Assembly: GCF_021026295.1 (NCBI RefSeq)
Contig: NZ_JAJNDA010000006.1
Location: 305,440-369,439 of the forward strand
Source: Actinomycetospora soli
GTDB lineage: Bacteria > Actinomycetota > Actinomycetes > Mycobacteriales > Pseudonocardiaceae
Direction: 5' to 3'
Length of the DNA stretch: 64,000 nucleotides
The notes beneath the pieces are model-generated. The model made no database searches and was not told the DNA's origin. It saw only the letters and a list, made by a program, of their open reading frames with translations. The number at the start of each line of letters is the position of its first letter. The first letter of the stretch is position 1. Below are positions 27,714-36,758 of this stretch, in pieces. Position numbers and translations under genes: made by a program.

Positions 27714-27737
27714 ACCCCCGGAGCCTGCCCCCTCGTG

Positions 27738-28046
27738 TCAGGCGGCGCAGGTGGGGCAGGCGCGGCGCTGCGCGTCGAGGTCGCCCCCCGCGGCCCAGAC
27801 GCGCACGACGGCGACGACGGGCGTCGTGCCGTGGTGGTGGACGCTCCCGTCGGCGAGGGCGCGCCTGAGCGCGGCGACCGCACCGGGGACGCCCGGCGTC
27901 ACGGCCGGGAACGAGCCGGACGCGGGCTCGCGGCTGCTCGGGACGGCGAGGTGGTCGATGGAGACGGTCATGCCCTCCTCGACGGCCGTCCGGGCCGGGA
28001 CCTTGATCCGCGTCGACCCCGGATCACCACGGCGGCGGTCCCTCAT
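27738..28046 (-). CDS. Small protein with C-terminal CxxC, unknown
   Basis: 102 residues from MRDRRRGDPGSTRIKVPARTAVEEG, ending RRACPTCAA, where the CPTC could bind metal or act in redox. The ATG at 28046 has a GGGGGAA ribosome site; an inner ATG at 27971 is possible. No family recognised. The gap 28047-28364 upstream shows no gene. Confidence 0.5.
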   Translation of the reverse strand: MRDRRRGDPGSTRIKVPARTAVEEGMTVSIDHLAVPSSREPASGSFPAVTPGVPGAVAALRRALADGSVHHHGTTPVVAVVRVWAAGGDLDAQRRACPTCAA

Positions 28047-28364
28047 GATTCCCCCGATCTTCGTATTGTCTCGTTCTCGGATGTGATCCTGCGTAAGAAT
28101 CGGAGCGGGACGCAAGCCGACGTCACTCCGGTGGACCAGCATTCCGAGGGCATCGGCGCAGACCGCAACGGGTCCGGGACGAGACCGTGACCACCCGAAC
28201 GTGTGGCGCGTCGGTCCGCCTCCGAGGCTGCTCCGTCCGGGTGACCCGACGTCGGGACCCGCCGCGTCCGCGTCGACCGGCGCGGGCCGGGCGGCCCGTC
28301 CCCGGTCGCCCGATAGGGTGCTCGACGCGGTCGCGTGCTGCGGGTCTCCCGGGCGGATCGCACG

Positions 28365-28439
28365 GGGGCAGTAGCTCAGCTGGTCAGAGCAGCGGACTCA
28401 TAATCCGTCAGGTCGTCGGTTCGAGCCCGACCTGCCCCA
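28365..28439 (+). tRNA. tRNA-Met (CAT), elongator type
   Basis: Cloverleaf: acceptor GGGGCAG/CTGCCCC, D-arm GCTCAGCTGGTCAGAGC, anticodon stem-loop CGGACTCATAATCCG with anticodon CAT, T-arm with GGTTCGAGCC, discriminator A. The anticodon stem matches actinobacterial elongator tRNA-Met rather than initiator or tRNA-Ile2. No encoded CCA. Confidence 0.93.
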
Positions 28440-28693
28440 CCGCGACGCCGTGGAACGCATGACCGGGACGTTTCCCCGCGGTCAGGCGGAGATCACCGGG
28501 CACCCGCTCCCCCGTACCGCCGCCGAGCTGGCACGACGTGGTCGTGACGGCAGTTTCGACACGTTTCCCGATGATCTTCGTGTTACGACTGCCCCGATCG
28601 CCGTGTTCGTGCCGGGAGGGCCTCGTTGCGCCGATCGACACCCACCGCCGCGTGTCGGTCAGAGCAGTGCACCGTCCTCGAAGGGACTCCCCC

Positions 28694-28885
28694 ATGCCTT
28701 CCTCCCGCTCCCTGCGCCTCGGCCTCGCCGCCCTCGTCGGGCCGGCCCTCGCCCTCGGCGTGGCCGCGCCGGCCGCGAACGCCGCCGAGCTCACGCCGGT
28801 CGCGCAGTACCTGGACCACACCGTCGCCGACACCGAGGCCGAGGTCGGCGCCGTCCTGGACGACCTCGGTCTCGCCGCCGAGTAG
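28694..28885 (+). CDS. Short secreted peptide, unknown
   Basis: 63 residues: a basic start, hydrophobic core LAALVGPALALGVAAPAANA and an AxA cleavage near residue 32, leaving an acidic mature peptide of about 30 residues (AELTPVAQYLDHTVADTEAEVGAVLDDLG). An AAGGGA ribosome site precedes the ATG. The 28440-28693 stretch upstream holds an imperfect inverted repeat (GGCAGT..ACACG/CGTGT..ACTGCC, 28549-28593). Confidence 0.6.
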   Translation: MPSSRSLRLGLAALVGPALALGVAAPAANAAELTPVAQYLDHTVADTEAEVGAVLDDLGLAAE

Positions 28886-28896
28886 CGCACGGCTCC

Positions 28897-28925
28897 GGCC
28901 CGGACCTGCTCCCCGGGTCCGGGCC
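28897..28925 (+). terminator. Hairpin terminator
   Basis: GGCCCGGACC (28897-28906) pairs with GGTCCGGGCC (28916-28925), 11 nt after the stop of the secreted-peptide gene. Confidence 0.65.
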
Positions 28926-29016
28926 GGGCTCCGGCTCGGTTGCGATCGCGGGTCCGCGCTTTACATCGGCACACCGTCGGCCGACCATCGGTGGCACCCG
29001 AGCAGTGGAGGCAGAC

Positions 29017-29890
29017 ATGCGCCTGGGACGTCGACTCTCCGCCGGCATCGCCGAGGACCCGCCCGCGCCCGCACCCTCCGAGGTCGAGACGCCGGAGCCG
29101 GTCGCGGTGGCGGCCGAACCCGTCGTCGAGACGGCCCCGGACCCGATCGCCACCGGGGGCTGAGCTGCGCCCGCTCGCGCGGCGCGGGCGCACCGAGCCC
29201 GCCGACGGGACCGGGCCGGGCACCCGCCCCGCCCTGCCCGGCTGGAAGATCGCGTACCCGATGCTGTCCGCGGACGGGACCGCGGTCGGGTTCAACGGGG
29301 TCGCGCTGGGCCGCAGCCAGGTCTACGGGACGGTGGCCGAGGCGGTGTGCGTGCAGTCGCCCCGCCACCGGTGCCCGTCGACGTGGTGCGACTGCGGCTT
29401 CTACTGCTTCCACGACGCCGAGCAGGCCCGTGCCCTCGCCTGCGACGAGCAGTACGAGCGGAGCGTGCTGCTCGAGGTCCTCGCCTCCGGCCGCTACGTC
29501 TCCTACGAACTGGGTCTGCGCTACCAGCGGCAGACGGTGCGCTCGATCCGTCTCGGGCGGTGCCGTTGCGGGCGGTCCGCCGCGGCGCTCGACGACGTCG
29601 GGGGCGGGATCGTCGGGTGGCGCCGGCTGGAGGCCGTGTGCCGGGAGTGCGCCGGCCGGCGCGCCGTGCTCTCCCTCGACCGCCTGACCCGCCTCGCGGG
29701 CGTCCCCGTGACCGTCGACGAGGGGACGGAGCGTTCGGTCCTCGCGCCGCTGGCGCCCCTGCCCGACGACGGGTCCCCCGACCTCCCGCCGGAGGCCGAG
29801 CTCCCGCTGCTCTCCGCCGAGGTCACCCTCCTGCAGGCGCGCCTCGACGAGGTCCAGCGGCGGTTGGAGCGGCTCACCGACCCGTCGTGA
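29017..29890 (+). CDS. Conserved Cys-rich protein with apparent frameshift
   Basis: A perfect GGAGG ribosome site leads into MRLGRRLSAGIAEDPPAPAP, whose frame stops at 29163 (48 residues). The next frame, without any start codon of its own, encodes about 240 residues: WKIAYPMLSADGTAVGFNGVALG, cysteine pairs (CPSTWCDCGFYC, CRCGRS, CRECAGRR) and a C-terminal coiled coil (LLSAEVTLLQARLDEVQRRLERL). Removing one G from the run at 29155-29159 joins them. So this is either a sequencing error, a mutation or a +1 frameshift. The clustered cysteines suggest metal binding. Function unknown. Confidence 0.65.
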
Positions 29891-29904
29891 GGCAGGCTGT
29901 CGGG

Positions 29905-31548
29905 GTGACCGACAGCACGCCACTCGTCCTGGGACCGCTCCTGCGCCACGTCGGGAGCACGACGGCGACGGTGTGGGTGGAGGTGGACCACCCGGGCACG
30001 GTGGAGGTCCTCGGCGTCGGCGCGCCGACCTTCACGGTGTGCGGCGAGCACTACGCGCTCGTGGTGGTCCGCGACCTCGAGCCGGGTCGCGTGTACTCCT
30101 ACGAGGTGCGCCTCGACGGCGAGCGCATCTGGCCGGTGGACGGCTTCCCGCCCTCGCGGATCCGGACGCGCTCGGTGGACCCCGAGCGCACCCAGCGCGT
30201 CGTGTTCGGCTCCTGCCGGTACCCCCCGACCGGGGACCCCGAGCTCGAGGCCACGCTCGGGGTCGACGCCCTCGACGCCTACGCCGCGCGTCTGCTCCGG
30301 CGCGTCGTGGCCGCCCCGGACGACGACGCCGCGGCCGCCGAACTGCCCGACGTCATCGCGCTGCTCGGCGACCAGGTCTACGCCGACGAGACGACGCCCC
30401 GCACGCAGCAGTGGATCCGCGAGCGCCGCGGCGACGGGAACGACGCAGTGGGAGACGGGTCCGAGATCCTGGACTATCCCGAGTACGCCCACCTCTACGC
30501 CGAGACGTGGCGCGACCCGGAGGTCCGCTGGCTGCTGTCCACCGCCCCCGTCGCGATGATCTTCGACGACCACGACGTCCGCGACGACTGGAACACCTCC
30601 CAGGCGTGGCGCGAGCAGATGGCGCAGCTCGACTGGTGGCCGACCCGCATCCGCGCGGGCCTCGCCTCGTACTGGGTCTACCAGCACCTGGGCAACATGG
30701 ACCCCGCGACGCTCGAGTCCGACGACGTGTACCGCAAGGTCATGGCGTGCGAGGGCGACGCCTACCCGGTGCTCGAGGAGTTCGCCGCCCGCGCCGACGC
30801 CGCCGTCGGGCAGCCCGCGGGCATCCGCTGGAGCTACCGCTGGGACCTCGGCTCCACCCGGCTGCTCATGGTCGACTCCCGCTGCGGCCGGGTGCTCAAC
30901 GACGACGAGCGCCTCATGATCAACGACGACACCTTCACGTGGCTCGAGGAGGAGGCGGCCTCGCCCGACCTCGACCACGTGCTGATCGGCTCGTCGATCC
31001 CCTGGCTGATGCCGCCCGCGATCAGCCAGGTCCAGTCGATGGACGAACGCTCCGCCACGCGGGGCAGCCGGGTGGCGGAGTGGCTCCGGCAGGCGGTCGA
31101 CCTCGAGCACTGGCCCGCGTTCCGGGCGTCGTTCGACCGGCTCGCCCGCCTCGTCGAGCGCGCCGCGGCGTCCTCGGCCGGCCCGGCCACGGTGTGCGTG
31201 CTCTCCGGCGACGTCCACCACTGCTACGCGGCCCGGGCGACGTTCCCGACGCCCACCCGGTCGCACGTCTACCAGCTCACCGCGTCCCCGGTGCGCAACG
31301 CCGTGCCCTGGTTCATGGAGTACGTGTTCGCGGCGGGCTGGACGCGGACGGCGACCCGTGTCGCCCGGCGGATCGGGCGGCGCTGGGGCGTGCCGCCCGA
31401 GCCGGTCGAGTGGGACGCGATCGGCGGGCCGTACTTCGGCAACGCGATCGCGACGCTCGAGCTGACCGGGCGCAGCGCCCGCGTCCGGTTCGAGCGCTCC
31501 ACCCGGGAGGGGAACCTCGAGCCGATCAGCGTGCTGCCGCTGACCTAG
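29905..31548 (+). CDS. PhoD-like alkaline phosphatase/phosphodiesterase
   Basis: 547 residues from a GTG (VTDSTPLVLGPLLRHVG); a GTG at 29887 overlapping the previous stop is the alternative. An N-terminal fibronectin-like domain (about 1-90) is followed by a PhoD-type metallophosphatase domain: VVFGSCRYPP, ALLGDQVYAD, MIFDDHDVRDDWN and LSGDVHHCYAA, which hold the metal and catalytic residues. No Tat signal, so unlike secreted PhoD it appears cytoplasmic. Substrate unknown. Confidence 0.85.
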   Translation: MTDSTPLVLGPLLRHVGSTTATVWVEVDHPGTVEVLGVGAPTFTVCGEHYALVVVRDLEPGRVYSYEVRLDGERIWPVDGFPPSRIRTRSVDPERTQRVVFGSCRYPPTGDPELEATLGVDALDAYAARLLRRVVAAPDDDAAAAELPDVIALLGDQVYADETTPRTQQWIRERRGDGNDAVGDGSEILDYPEYAHLYAETWRDPEVRWLLSTAPVAMIFDDHDVRDDWNTSQAWREQMAQLDWWPTRIRAGLASYWVYQHLGNMDPATLESDDVYRKVMACEGDAYPVLEEFAARADAAVGQPAGIRWSYRWDLGSTRLLMVDSRCGRVLNDDERLMINDDTFTWLEEEAASPDLDHVLIGSSIPWLMPPAISQVQSMDERSATRGSRVAEWLRQAVDLEHWPAFRASFDRLARLVERAAASSAGPATVCVLSGDVHHCYAARATFPTPTRSHVYQLTASPVRNAVPWFMEYVFAAGWTRTATRVARRIGRRWGVPPEPVEWDAIGGPYFGNAIATLELTGRSARVRFERSTREGNLEPISVLPLT

Positions 31549-31565
31549 AGGTGCGCTGCGCGCCG

Positions 31566-32363
31566 TCAGGCTCCCCGGAAGGTGGCCTTCCCGTGGCCCC
31601 GCTCGACGAAGGAGTCCATCGCGCCGCGCAGGTCCTCGGTGGCGAAGAGCTTCCCCGCGATCCCTGCGGTGCGGGCGTTCGCGGTGTCGAGTCCGCCGTC
31701 GGCGAGCGACGCGAGGATCTCCTTGGTCGCCGCGTGGGCCACGGTCGGGCCGGCCGCGAGCTCCCGGGCGAGCGTGCGCGCGGAGCCGTCGAGCTCGTCG
31801 TCGGGAACCACCCGGTCGACCCCGCCCCAGCGCTCCATCTCCGCGGCGCCGAAGCGACCCGCCGTCATGACGAAGTACTTCGCGCGGCCCTGGCCGCAGC
31901 GCTGCGCGAGCCGTTGGGTGCCGCCCATGGCCGGGGTGAGGCCGACCGTGGCCTCGATGAGGCCGAAGCTCGCCGACTCGGCGGCGACGATCAGGTCGCA
32001 CGCGAGGGCGAGCTCGAAGGCCCAGGTGAGGGTGAGGCCGTGGGCGGCGAAGACGGTCGGGAACGGCAGCCGGTGGACGCGCTCGCCCAGCTCGACGAGC
32101 TCGGCGAAGTAGCGGGTCCCGCCCTCGACGTCGGCGTCCTGCGCGAGCGGCAGGAAGGAGTCACGGACGTCCACCCCGCCGCTGACGACCTTGCCCTCGG
32201 CGCGGAACAGCGCGGCCCGGGGGCGCTCGGCCTCGAGCTGGGTGACGGCCTCGGCGAGCGCGGTGTGCATCGCGCCGTCGTAGAGGTTCAGCGGTGGGTG
32301 GTCGATCGTCACCACCGCGAGGGCGGGGTCGGTGCCGGTCTCGACGCGGATCGGGGAGGTCAC
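31566..32363 (-). CDS. Enoyl-CoA hydratase/isomerase family protein
   Basis: 265 residues from a GTG (VTSPIRVETGTDPALAVVTIDHPPLN). Crotonase fold with an oxyanion-hole region (HGLTLTWAFELALACDLIVAAE) and SFGLIEATVGLTPAMGGTQRL. The usual FxxGxD loop appears as VSGGVDV. The specific reaction (hydratase, isomerase or hydrolase) cannot be read. No obvious ribosome site. Confidence 0.85.
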   Translation of the reverse strand: MTSPIRVETGTDPALAVVTIDHPPLNLYDGAMHTALAEAVTQLEAERPRAALFRAEGKVVSGGVDVRDSFLPLAQDADVEGGTRYFAELVELGERVHRLPFPTVFAAHGLTLTWAFELALACDLIVAAESASFGLIEATVGLTPAMGGTQRLAQRCGQGRAKYFVMTAGRFGAAEMERWGGVDRVVPDDELDGSARTLARELAAGPTVAHAATKEILASLADGGLDTANARTAGIAGKLFATEDLRGAMDSFVERGHGKATFRGA

Positions 32364-32404
32364 GACGACGAGCCTGGTCGGCTCCGTCGGCCACCGCCAC
32401 CGGA

Positions 32405-32419
32405 GTGGAACCGTTCCAC
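32405..32419. promoter_or_regulatory. Palindrome, candidate operator
   Basis: GTGGAAC-C-GTTCCAC, perfect 7-bp arms, 42 nt upstream of the enoyl-CoA hydratase-like start, in the 32364-32638 gap between divergent genes. Its shape fits a TetR or GntR type site. No regulator gene is adjacent. Confidence 0.4.
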
Positions 32420-32638
32420 GCTCGGTGGAGCTGACGGAGTCCTCCCTCGTGGAGGGTGAGTACCGGTAGGTCGCGGTGCACCGCGGGAGTGCGGCGCTGC
32501 AGCTCGGCGCCACCCTGGATCTCGACGCCCCGGCGTGACTGTCGGACCCCTGTGCTCTGCTGATCATGGGTGGGCGCGGGGTGTCGGTGGGAGGGCCACC
32601 GGCGGCGCGGCCTACGGTGCTCCTGCGGGGAGGTGAGC

Positions 32639-33784
32639 ATGCGCTTCGTCCACACCGCCGACTGGCAGCTGGGGATGACCCGGCGGTTCCTCGGCGCGGG
32701 TCGGGTCGGGCAGGCGGTCGGTGAGGCGCAGGCCCGGTTCGCGCAGGCCCGGCTCGACGCGGTGGCCGCCCTCGGGCGGGTCGCGGGCGACGAGGGGGCC
32801 GCCTTCGTCGTGGTGTGCGGGGACGTCTTCGAGTCGAACCTCGTCGGGCCGGACGTGGTCGGGCGGGCGTGCGAGGCGCTGCGCTCGGTCCCCGTGCCGG
32901 TGCTGCTCCTGCCCGGGAACCACGATCCGGCCGACGCCTCCCTCGTGACGCGTCGGGCCGACTTCGTCCGGCGCTGCCCGCCGCACGTCACGGTGCTGGA
33001 CACCCCTGGGGTGCACCCGGTGGCGCCGGGGGTGGAGGTCGTCGCCGCTCCGTGGGCCACCAAGCGTCCGCTGTCCGACCTGGTGGGTGACCGCCTGCGG
33101 GCCCTGGAGCCGGCACCCGAGGGCGTGGTCCGGGTCCTCGCCGGGCACGGCGCGGTCGACGTGCTGAGCCCCGACGAGCGGAACCCGGCCGTGATCGGCA
33201 CGGCCGAGTGCCGCGCGGCGCTGGCCGACGGGCGCGTGCACTACGTCGCGCTCGGCGACCGGCACTCGACCTGGCAGCTGCACGGCGAGCCGCGGATCGC
33301 CTACTCGGGCGCCCCGGAGGTGACCTCCCACGAGGAGACCGACCCGGGCAACGTCCTGGTGGTGGACGTGGGCCCCGACGGCGCGGCGTCGGTGCGGCCG
33401 GTGCGTGTCGGGCGCTGGGCCTTCACCCGCGAGCACGCCCTGGCCGACTCCGACGACGACCTCGCGGCGCTCGACGCCCGGCTCGACGCGCTGGACGCCC
33501 CGGAGCGCACCGCGCTGCGCCTCGCGGTCGAGGGCACCCTCACGCTGCGCCAGCGCGCTCGGCTCGACGAGATCACCGAGGCCCACGCGCCGGTCCTCGC
33601 GGCGCTGGAGGTCGACCTGTCGGGCGTGGTCACCCGGCCCGACGACGCGGACGTCGAGGCGCTCGGTCTCAGCGGCTTCGCGGCCGACGCGGCGCAGGAA
33701 CTCGCCGCGGCGGCCCGGGACGACGCCGACCCCGCGGCGCTCGACGCCCTCGCCCTGCTGCACCGCCTGGCGGTGACGCGGTGA
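32639..33784 (+). CDS. SbcD/Mre11-like DNA repair nuclease
   Basis: 381 residues. Metallophosphoesterase motifs in order: HTADWQLG (I), CGDVFE (II), LLPGNHDPAD (III), AGHGAVD (IV) and ALGDRHST (V, with R where H is common). A GGGGAGG ribosome site precedes the ATG and a TACGGT box lies 21-26 nt upstream of the start. It overlaps the ATPase gene by GTGA, giving an Mre11-Rad50 type pair for double-strand-end processing. It resembles YhaO-type as much as SbcD proper. Confidence 0.85.
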   Translation: MRFVHTADWQLGMTRRFLGAGRVGQAVGEAQARFAQARLDAVAALGRVAGDEGAAFVVVCGDVFESNLVGPDVVGRACEALRSVPVPVLLLPGNHDPADASLVTRRADFVRRCPPHVTVLDTPGVHPVAPGVEVVAAPWATKRPLSDLVGDRLRALEPAPEGVVRVLAGHGAVDVLSPDERNPAVIGTAECRAALADGRVHYVALGDRHSTWQLHGEPRIAYSGAPEVTSHEETDPGNVLVVDVGPDGAASVRPVRVGRWAFTREHALADSDDDLAALDARLDALDAPERTALRLAVEGTLTLRQRARLDEITEAHAPVLAALEVDLSGVVTRPDDADVEALGLSGFAADAAQELAAAARDDADPAALDALALLHRLAVTR

Positions 33785-36621
33785 GGCTGCTCCGGATCCG
33801 CCTGCGCGACTTCCGCGGGGTGCACGACCGCGAGGTCCACCTGGCCGAGTCCGGTGTGACGGTGCTCGAGGGCGAGAACGAGGTGGGCAAGACGTCCACG
33901 GTCGTCGCGCTCGACCTGCTCATCGACTTCCGCGACGACTCGAAGGCCGCGCCGGTGCGCGGCGCCGCGCCGGCCGGTCGCGACGCCGGGCCCGAGGTGG
34001 AGGCCGAGTTCGTCACCGGGCCCTACCACGTGGTCTACCGCAAGCGGTGGCTGCGGCGACGGCTGACCGAGCTGCACGTCACCGGCCCGACGACCGAACA
34101 GCTCGCCGGTCGCGAGGCGCACGACCGGCTGCTGGCGATCCTCGACGAGACCATGGACCGGGACCTGTGGCTCGCGCTGCGGGTCGAGCAGCACACCCCG
34201 CTCGGGCAGGTCGACCTCGGCGGGCACGACGCGCTCACCCGGGCGCTCGACCGCGCCGCCGGCGGGGAGACCGTCGGCCCGGCGGTCGACGCGGCCGCGG
34301 AGGGCCTCGTCGAGCGCGCCCTCGCGGAGGTGCGGCGCTACCACGGCGGGCACGGTCGGCCGGTCGGCCCGCTGCGCGAGGCCGGGGACCGGGTCGCCGC
34401 CGCGCGGACGGAGGCGGACGCGGCGGCCGCAGCCGTGTCCGAGGTGGAACGCGACGTCGACCTGCGTGCGGAGCTCGACCGCGAGGCCACTGGGCTGGCG
34501 GAGGAACGGCGTGCGCAGAACGCCCGCGTGCGGGAGCTGGAGGACCGGTGGTCGGCCCTCCAGGCCCGGCAGCAGGAGGTCACCACCAGCGCGGAGCGGG
34601 CCGAGGCCGCGCGCGAGCGGGCGGGCCGCGCCACCGAGCGGCAGGACGCGCGGGCGGCGCTCGTGGCCGCCGCGGCGACGGCGGAGCAGCGCGCCGCGAG
34701 GGCCCGCGAGACGCTGGAGGGCCTGGAGGCGGGCGACCAGGCGCGGCGGGAGGACCTCGCGGAGCGGCGGACCGAGGCCGACCGTGCCCTCGCGGCGTCC
34801 GACGCGGCGACCGCGGCCGCCCGCACCGCGGCCGCGGAGCTCGCCGCCGCCCGCGACCGGGCGGAGCTGGCCGACCTGCGGGGACGGCTGCGACGGGCCG
34901 AGACCGCCGAGGAGGCGCGCCGGGAGGCCGCGCGGGAGGCGGGCGGGCCGTGCGCCGACGCCGCCGCGGTCGAGCGTCTGGAGGGCCTGGATCGCGCGGT
35001 GGTCCAGGCCGAGGCCGAGCTCGCGGCGGGCGCCGCGACGGTCGAGGTGACCGGACTCGGCGACCGGACCGCCGTGGCCGTCGACGGGACCACGCGGGAG
35101 GTCGCCGACGGGGAGAGCACCACCCTGCCGGTGGCCGACGCGGTGACGATCGACGTACCGGGCGCGGTCCGCATGACGGTGCGTCCGGGCCTCGACGGCG
35201 AGGCCGCCCGGCGCCGGGTCGCCGACGCCCGCACGGCCCGCGAGCAGGCGTGCGCCGCCCTCGGCGTGGCCGACGTCGCCGCCGCCCGTGCCGCGTCGCG
35301 AGCGGCCGGCGAGGCGGCGTCGCGGGTACGCGAGCTCGCGGCCGTGGTCGAGCGGGAGCTCGGCGGCCGGCCGCTCGACGACGTCCGGGGCGCGATCGCG
35401 ACCCTCGCCGAACGCATCCCGGCCGAGGCCGCCGAGCCCGCGCCCACCCGCCGGCGGGGTGCGAGACGGCCCGCCCCGGACGAGCCCGGCCTGTTCGAGG
35501 AGGCCGGGCTGCTCGACGACGCGTCCGGCGACCCGGAGCCGGAGGACCTCGAACCGCTGCGTCTCGAGGCGGTGCGCACCCTCGACGCCGCGGACGAGGC
35601 CCATCGGGTGGCGCGCGGCGCCGAGGAGGCGTGGCGACGGCTCGACGCGTCGGTGACGACGGCAGGAGCGGACGTCGTGGCGGCCCGGACCGCCCTCGCG
35701 GTCGCCCGCAGCGAGGCCGACCGACGCACGGGCGAGCTCCGTGAGGCCCGCGCGGAGTACCCCGACGACGCCCTGGCCGCGGCGGCCACCGACGCACTCG
35801 CGCGCGCCCGCCGCTACGAGGCCGACCACGAGCAGCGGGCCGCCGCGCTGGAGGCCGACGACCCGACCACCGTCGAGGCGCTCTACGCGACGGCCAAGCG
35901 GGCGGTGGACTCGTTGACGCAGCGGACCGCGGACGTGGAACGGCGGCGGGCCGAGGTCACCGGCCGACTGCAGGTCGCGGGCGGTGAGGGGCGGCACGAC
36001 CGGCACGCCGCGGCGCGCACGGAGCTGGCCGCCGCCGAGCGCGAGCACGCCTCCGTGTCGCGGCGGGCCGCGGCCGCCGTGCGCCTGCACGACACGCTCG
36101 CGCGCCGGCGCGACGAGGTGCGGCGGGCGTACGTCGCGCCGTTCCGCCGGGAGGTCGAGCGGCTCGCGCGGATCGTGTTCGGCCCGTCGCTGGCCCTCGA
36201 GGTCGACCCGGCGCTCCGGATCGTCTCCCGGACCCTGAACGGGGTCACCGTGCCGTTCGACGCGCTGTCGACCGGCGCGAAGGAGCAGCTCGGGCTGTGC
36301 GCGCGGCTGGCCGTCGCCGCCCTGGTCGACGCCGAGGACGGGGTGCCGGTCCTCATCGACGACGCCCTCGGGCACTCCGACCCCGGTCGCCTGGAGCGGC
36401 TCGCGGCGGTGTTCGGGGCGGCCGCCGCGGGGTCGTCCCATCAGGTCGTGGTGCTCACCTGCACCCCCGCGCGCTACCGGGGCATCGGGGCGAACCGCAC
36501 CGTCACGCTGAACCCCTCCTACCCGCCGCCGCAGGCCGTGCCCGCGGCCGACGAGGAGCCCCCGGACACCGACGCGTCCGACCCGACCTCGACCGGCTCC
36601 GCGGAGTTCCGCGCGGGCTGA
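33781..36621 (+). CDS. SbcC/Rad50-like ATPase without zinc hook
   Basis: 946 residues from a GTG. N-terminal Walker A GENEVGKTST (about residues 33-42), a long Ala/Arg/Glu coiled coil (about 200-810), then the ABC signature LSTGAKEQLGL and Walker B VPVLIDDALGHSD at the C-terminus. A central CxxC zinc hook is not seen; single cysteines occur instead. This fits the YhaN/AAA-type relatives rather than canonical SbcC. It is co-translated with the nuclease upstream. Confidence 0.85.
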   Translation: MRLLRIRLRDFRGVHDREVHLAESGVTVLEGENEVGKTSTVVALDLLIDFRDDSKAAPVRGAAPAGRDAGPEVEAEFVTGPYHVVYRKRWLRRRLTELHVTGPTTEQLAGREAHDRLLAILDETMDRDLWLALRVEQHTPLGQVDLGGHDALTRALDRAAGGETVGPAVDAAAEGLVERALAEVRRYHGGHGRPVGPLREAGDRVAAARTEADAAAAAVSEVERDVDLRAELDREATGLAEERRAQNARVRELEDRWSALQARQQEVTTSAERAEAARERAGRATERQDARAALVAAAATAEQRAARARETLEGLEAGDQARREDLAERRTEADRALAASDAATAAARTAAAELAAARDRAELADLRGRLRRAETAEEARREAAREAGGPCADAAAVERLEGLDRAVVQAEAELAAGAATVEVTGLGDRTAVAVDGTTREVADGESTTLPVADAVTIDVPGAVRMTVRPGLDGEAARRRVADARTAREQACAALGVADVAAARAASRAAGEAASRVRELAAVVERELGGRPLDDVRGAIATLAERIPAEAAEPAPTRRRGARRPAPDEPGLFEEAGLLDDASGDPEPEDLEPLRLEAVRTLDAADEAHRVARGAEEAWRRLDASVTTAGADVVAARTALAVARSEADRRTGELREARAEYPDDALAAAATDALARARRYEADHEQRAAALEADDPTTVEALYATAKRAVDSLTQRTADVERRRAEVTGRLQVAGGEGRHDRHAAARTELAAAEREHASVSRRAAAAVRLHDTLARRRDEVRRAYVAPFRREVERLARIVFGPSLALEVDPALRIVSRTLNGVTVPFDALSTGAKEQLGLCARLAVAALVDAEDGVPVLIDDALGHSDPGRLERLAAVFGAAAAGSSHQVVVLTCTPARYRGIGANRTVTLNPSYPPPQAVPAADEEPPDTDASDPTSTGSAEFRAG

Positions 36622-36758
36622 CGACCGCTCGCCCGCTCGTCTCACTGCGGACACGGAACGATCACGAACAGGTTACGAGTCCCCGCGATCGAGGGAAGCC
36701 CCCGCGCGTTCGGAGCACAGGACGTGCTCGAACCCGATCTCGAAGGAGGGGCACGACC

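Noticed and set aside
33301..36654. Very long open frames antisense to the SbcC-like gene
   Set aside because: They are Arg/Gly-rich shadows caused by high GC; the sense strand encodes clear Walker and ABC motifs.
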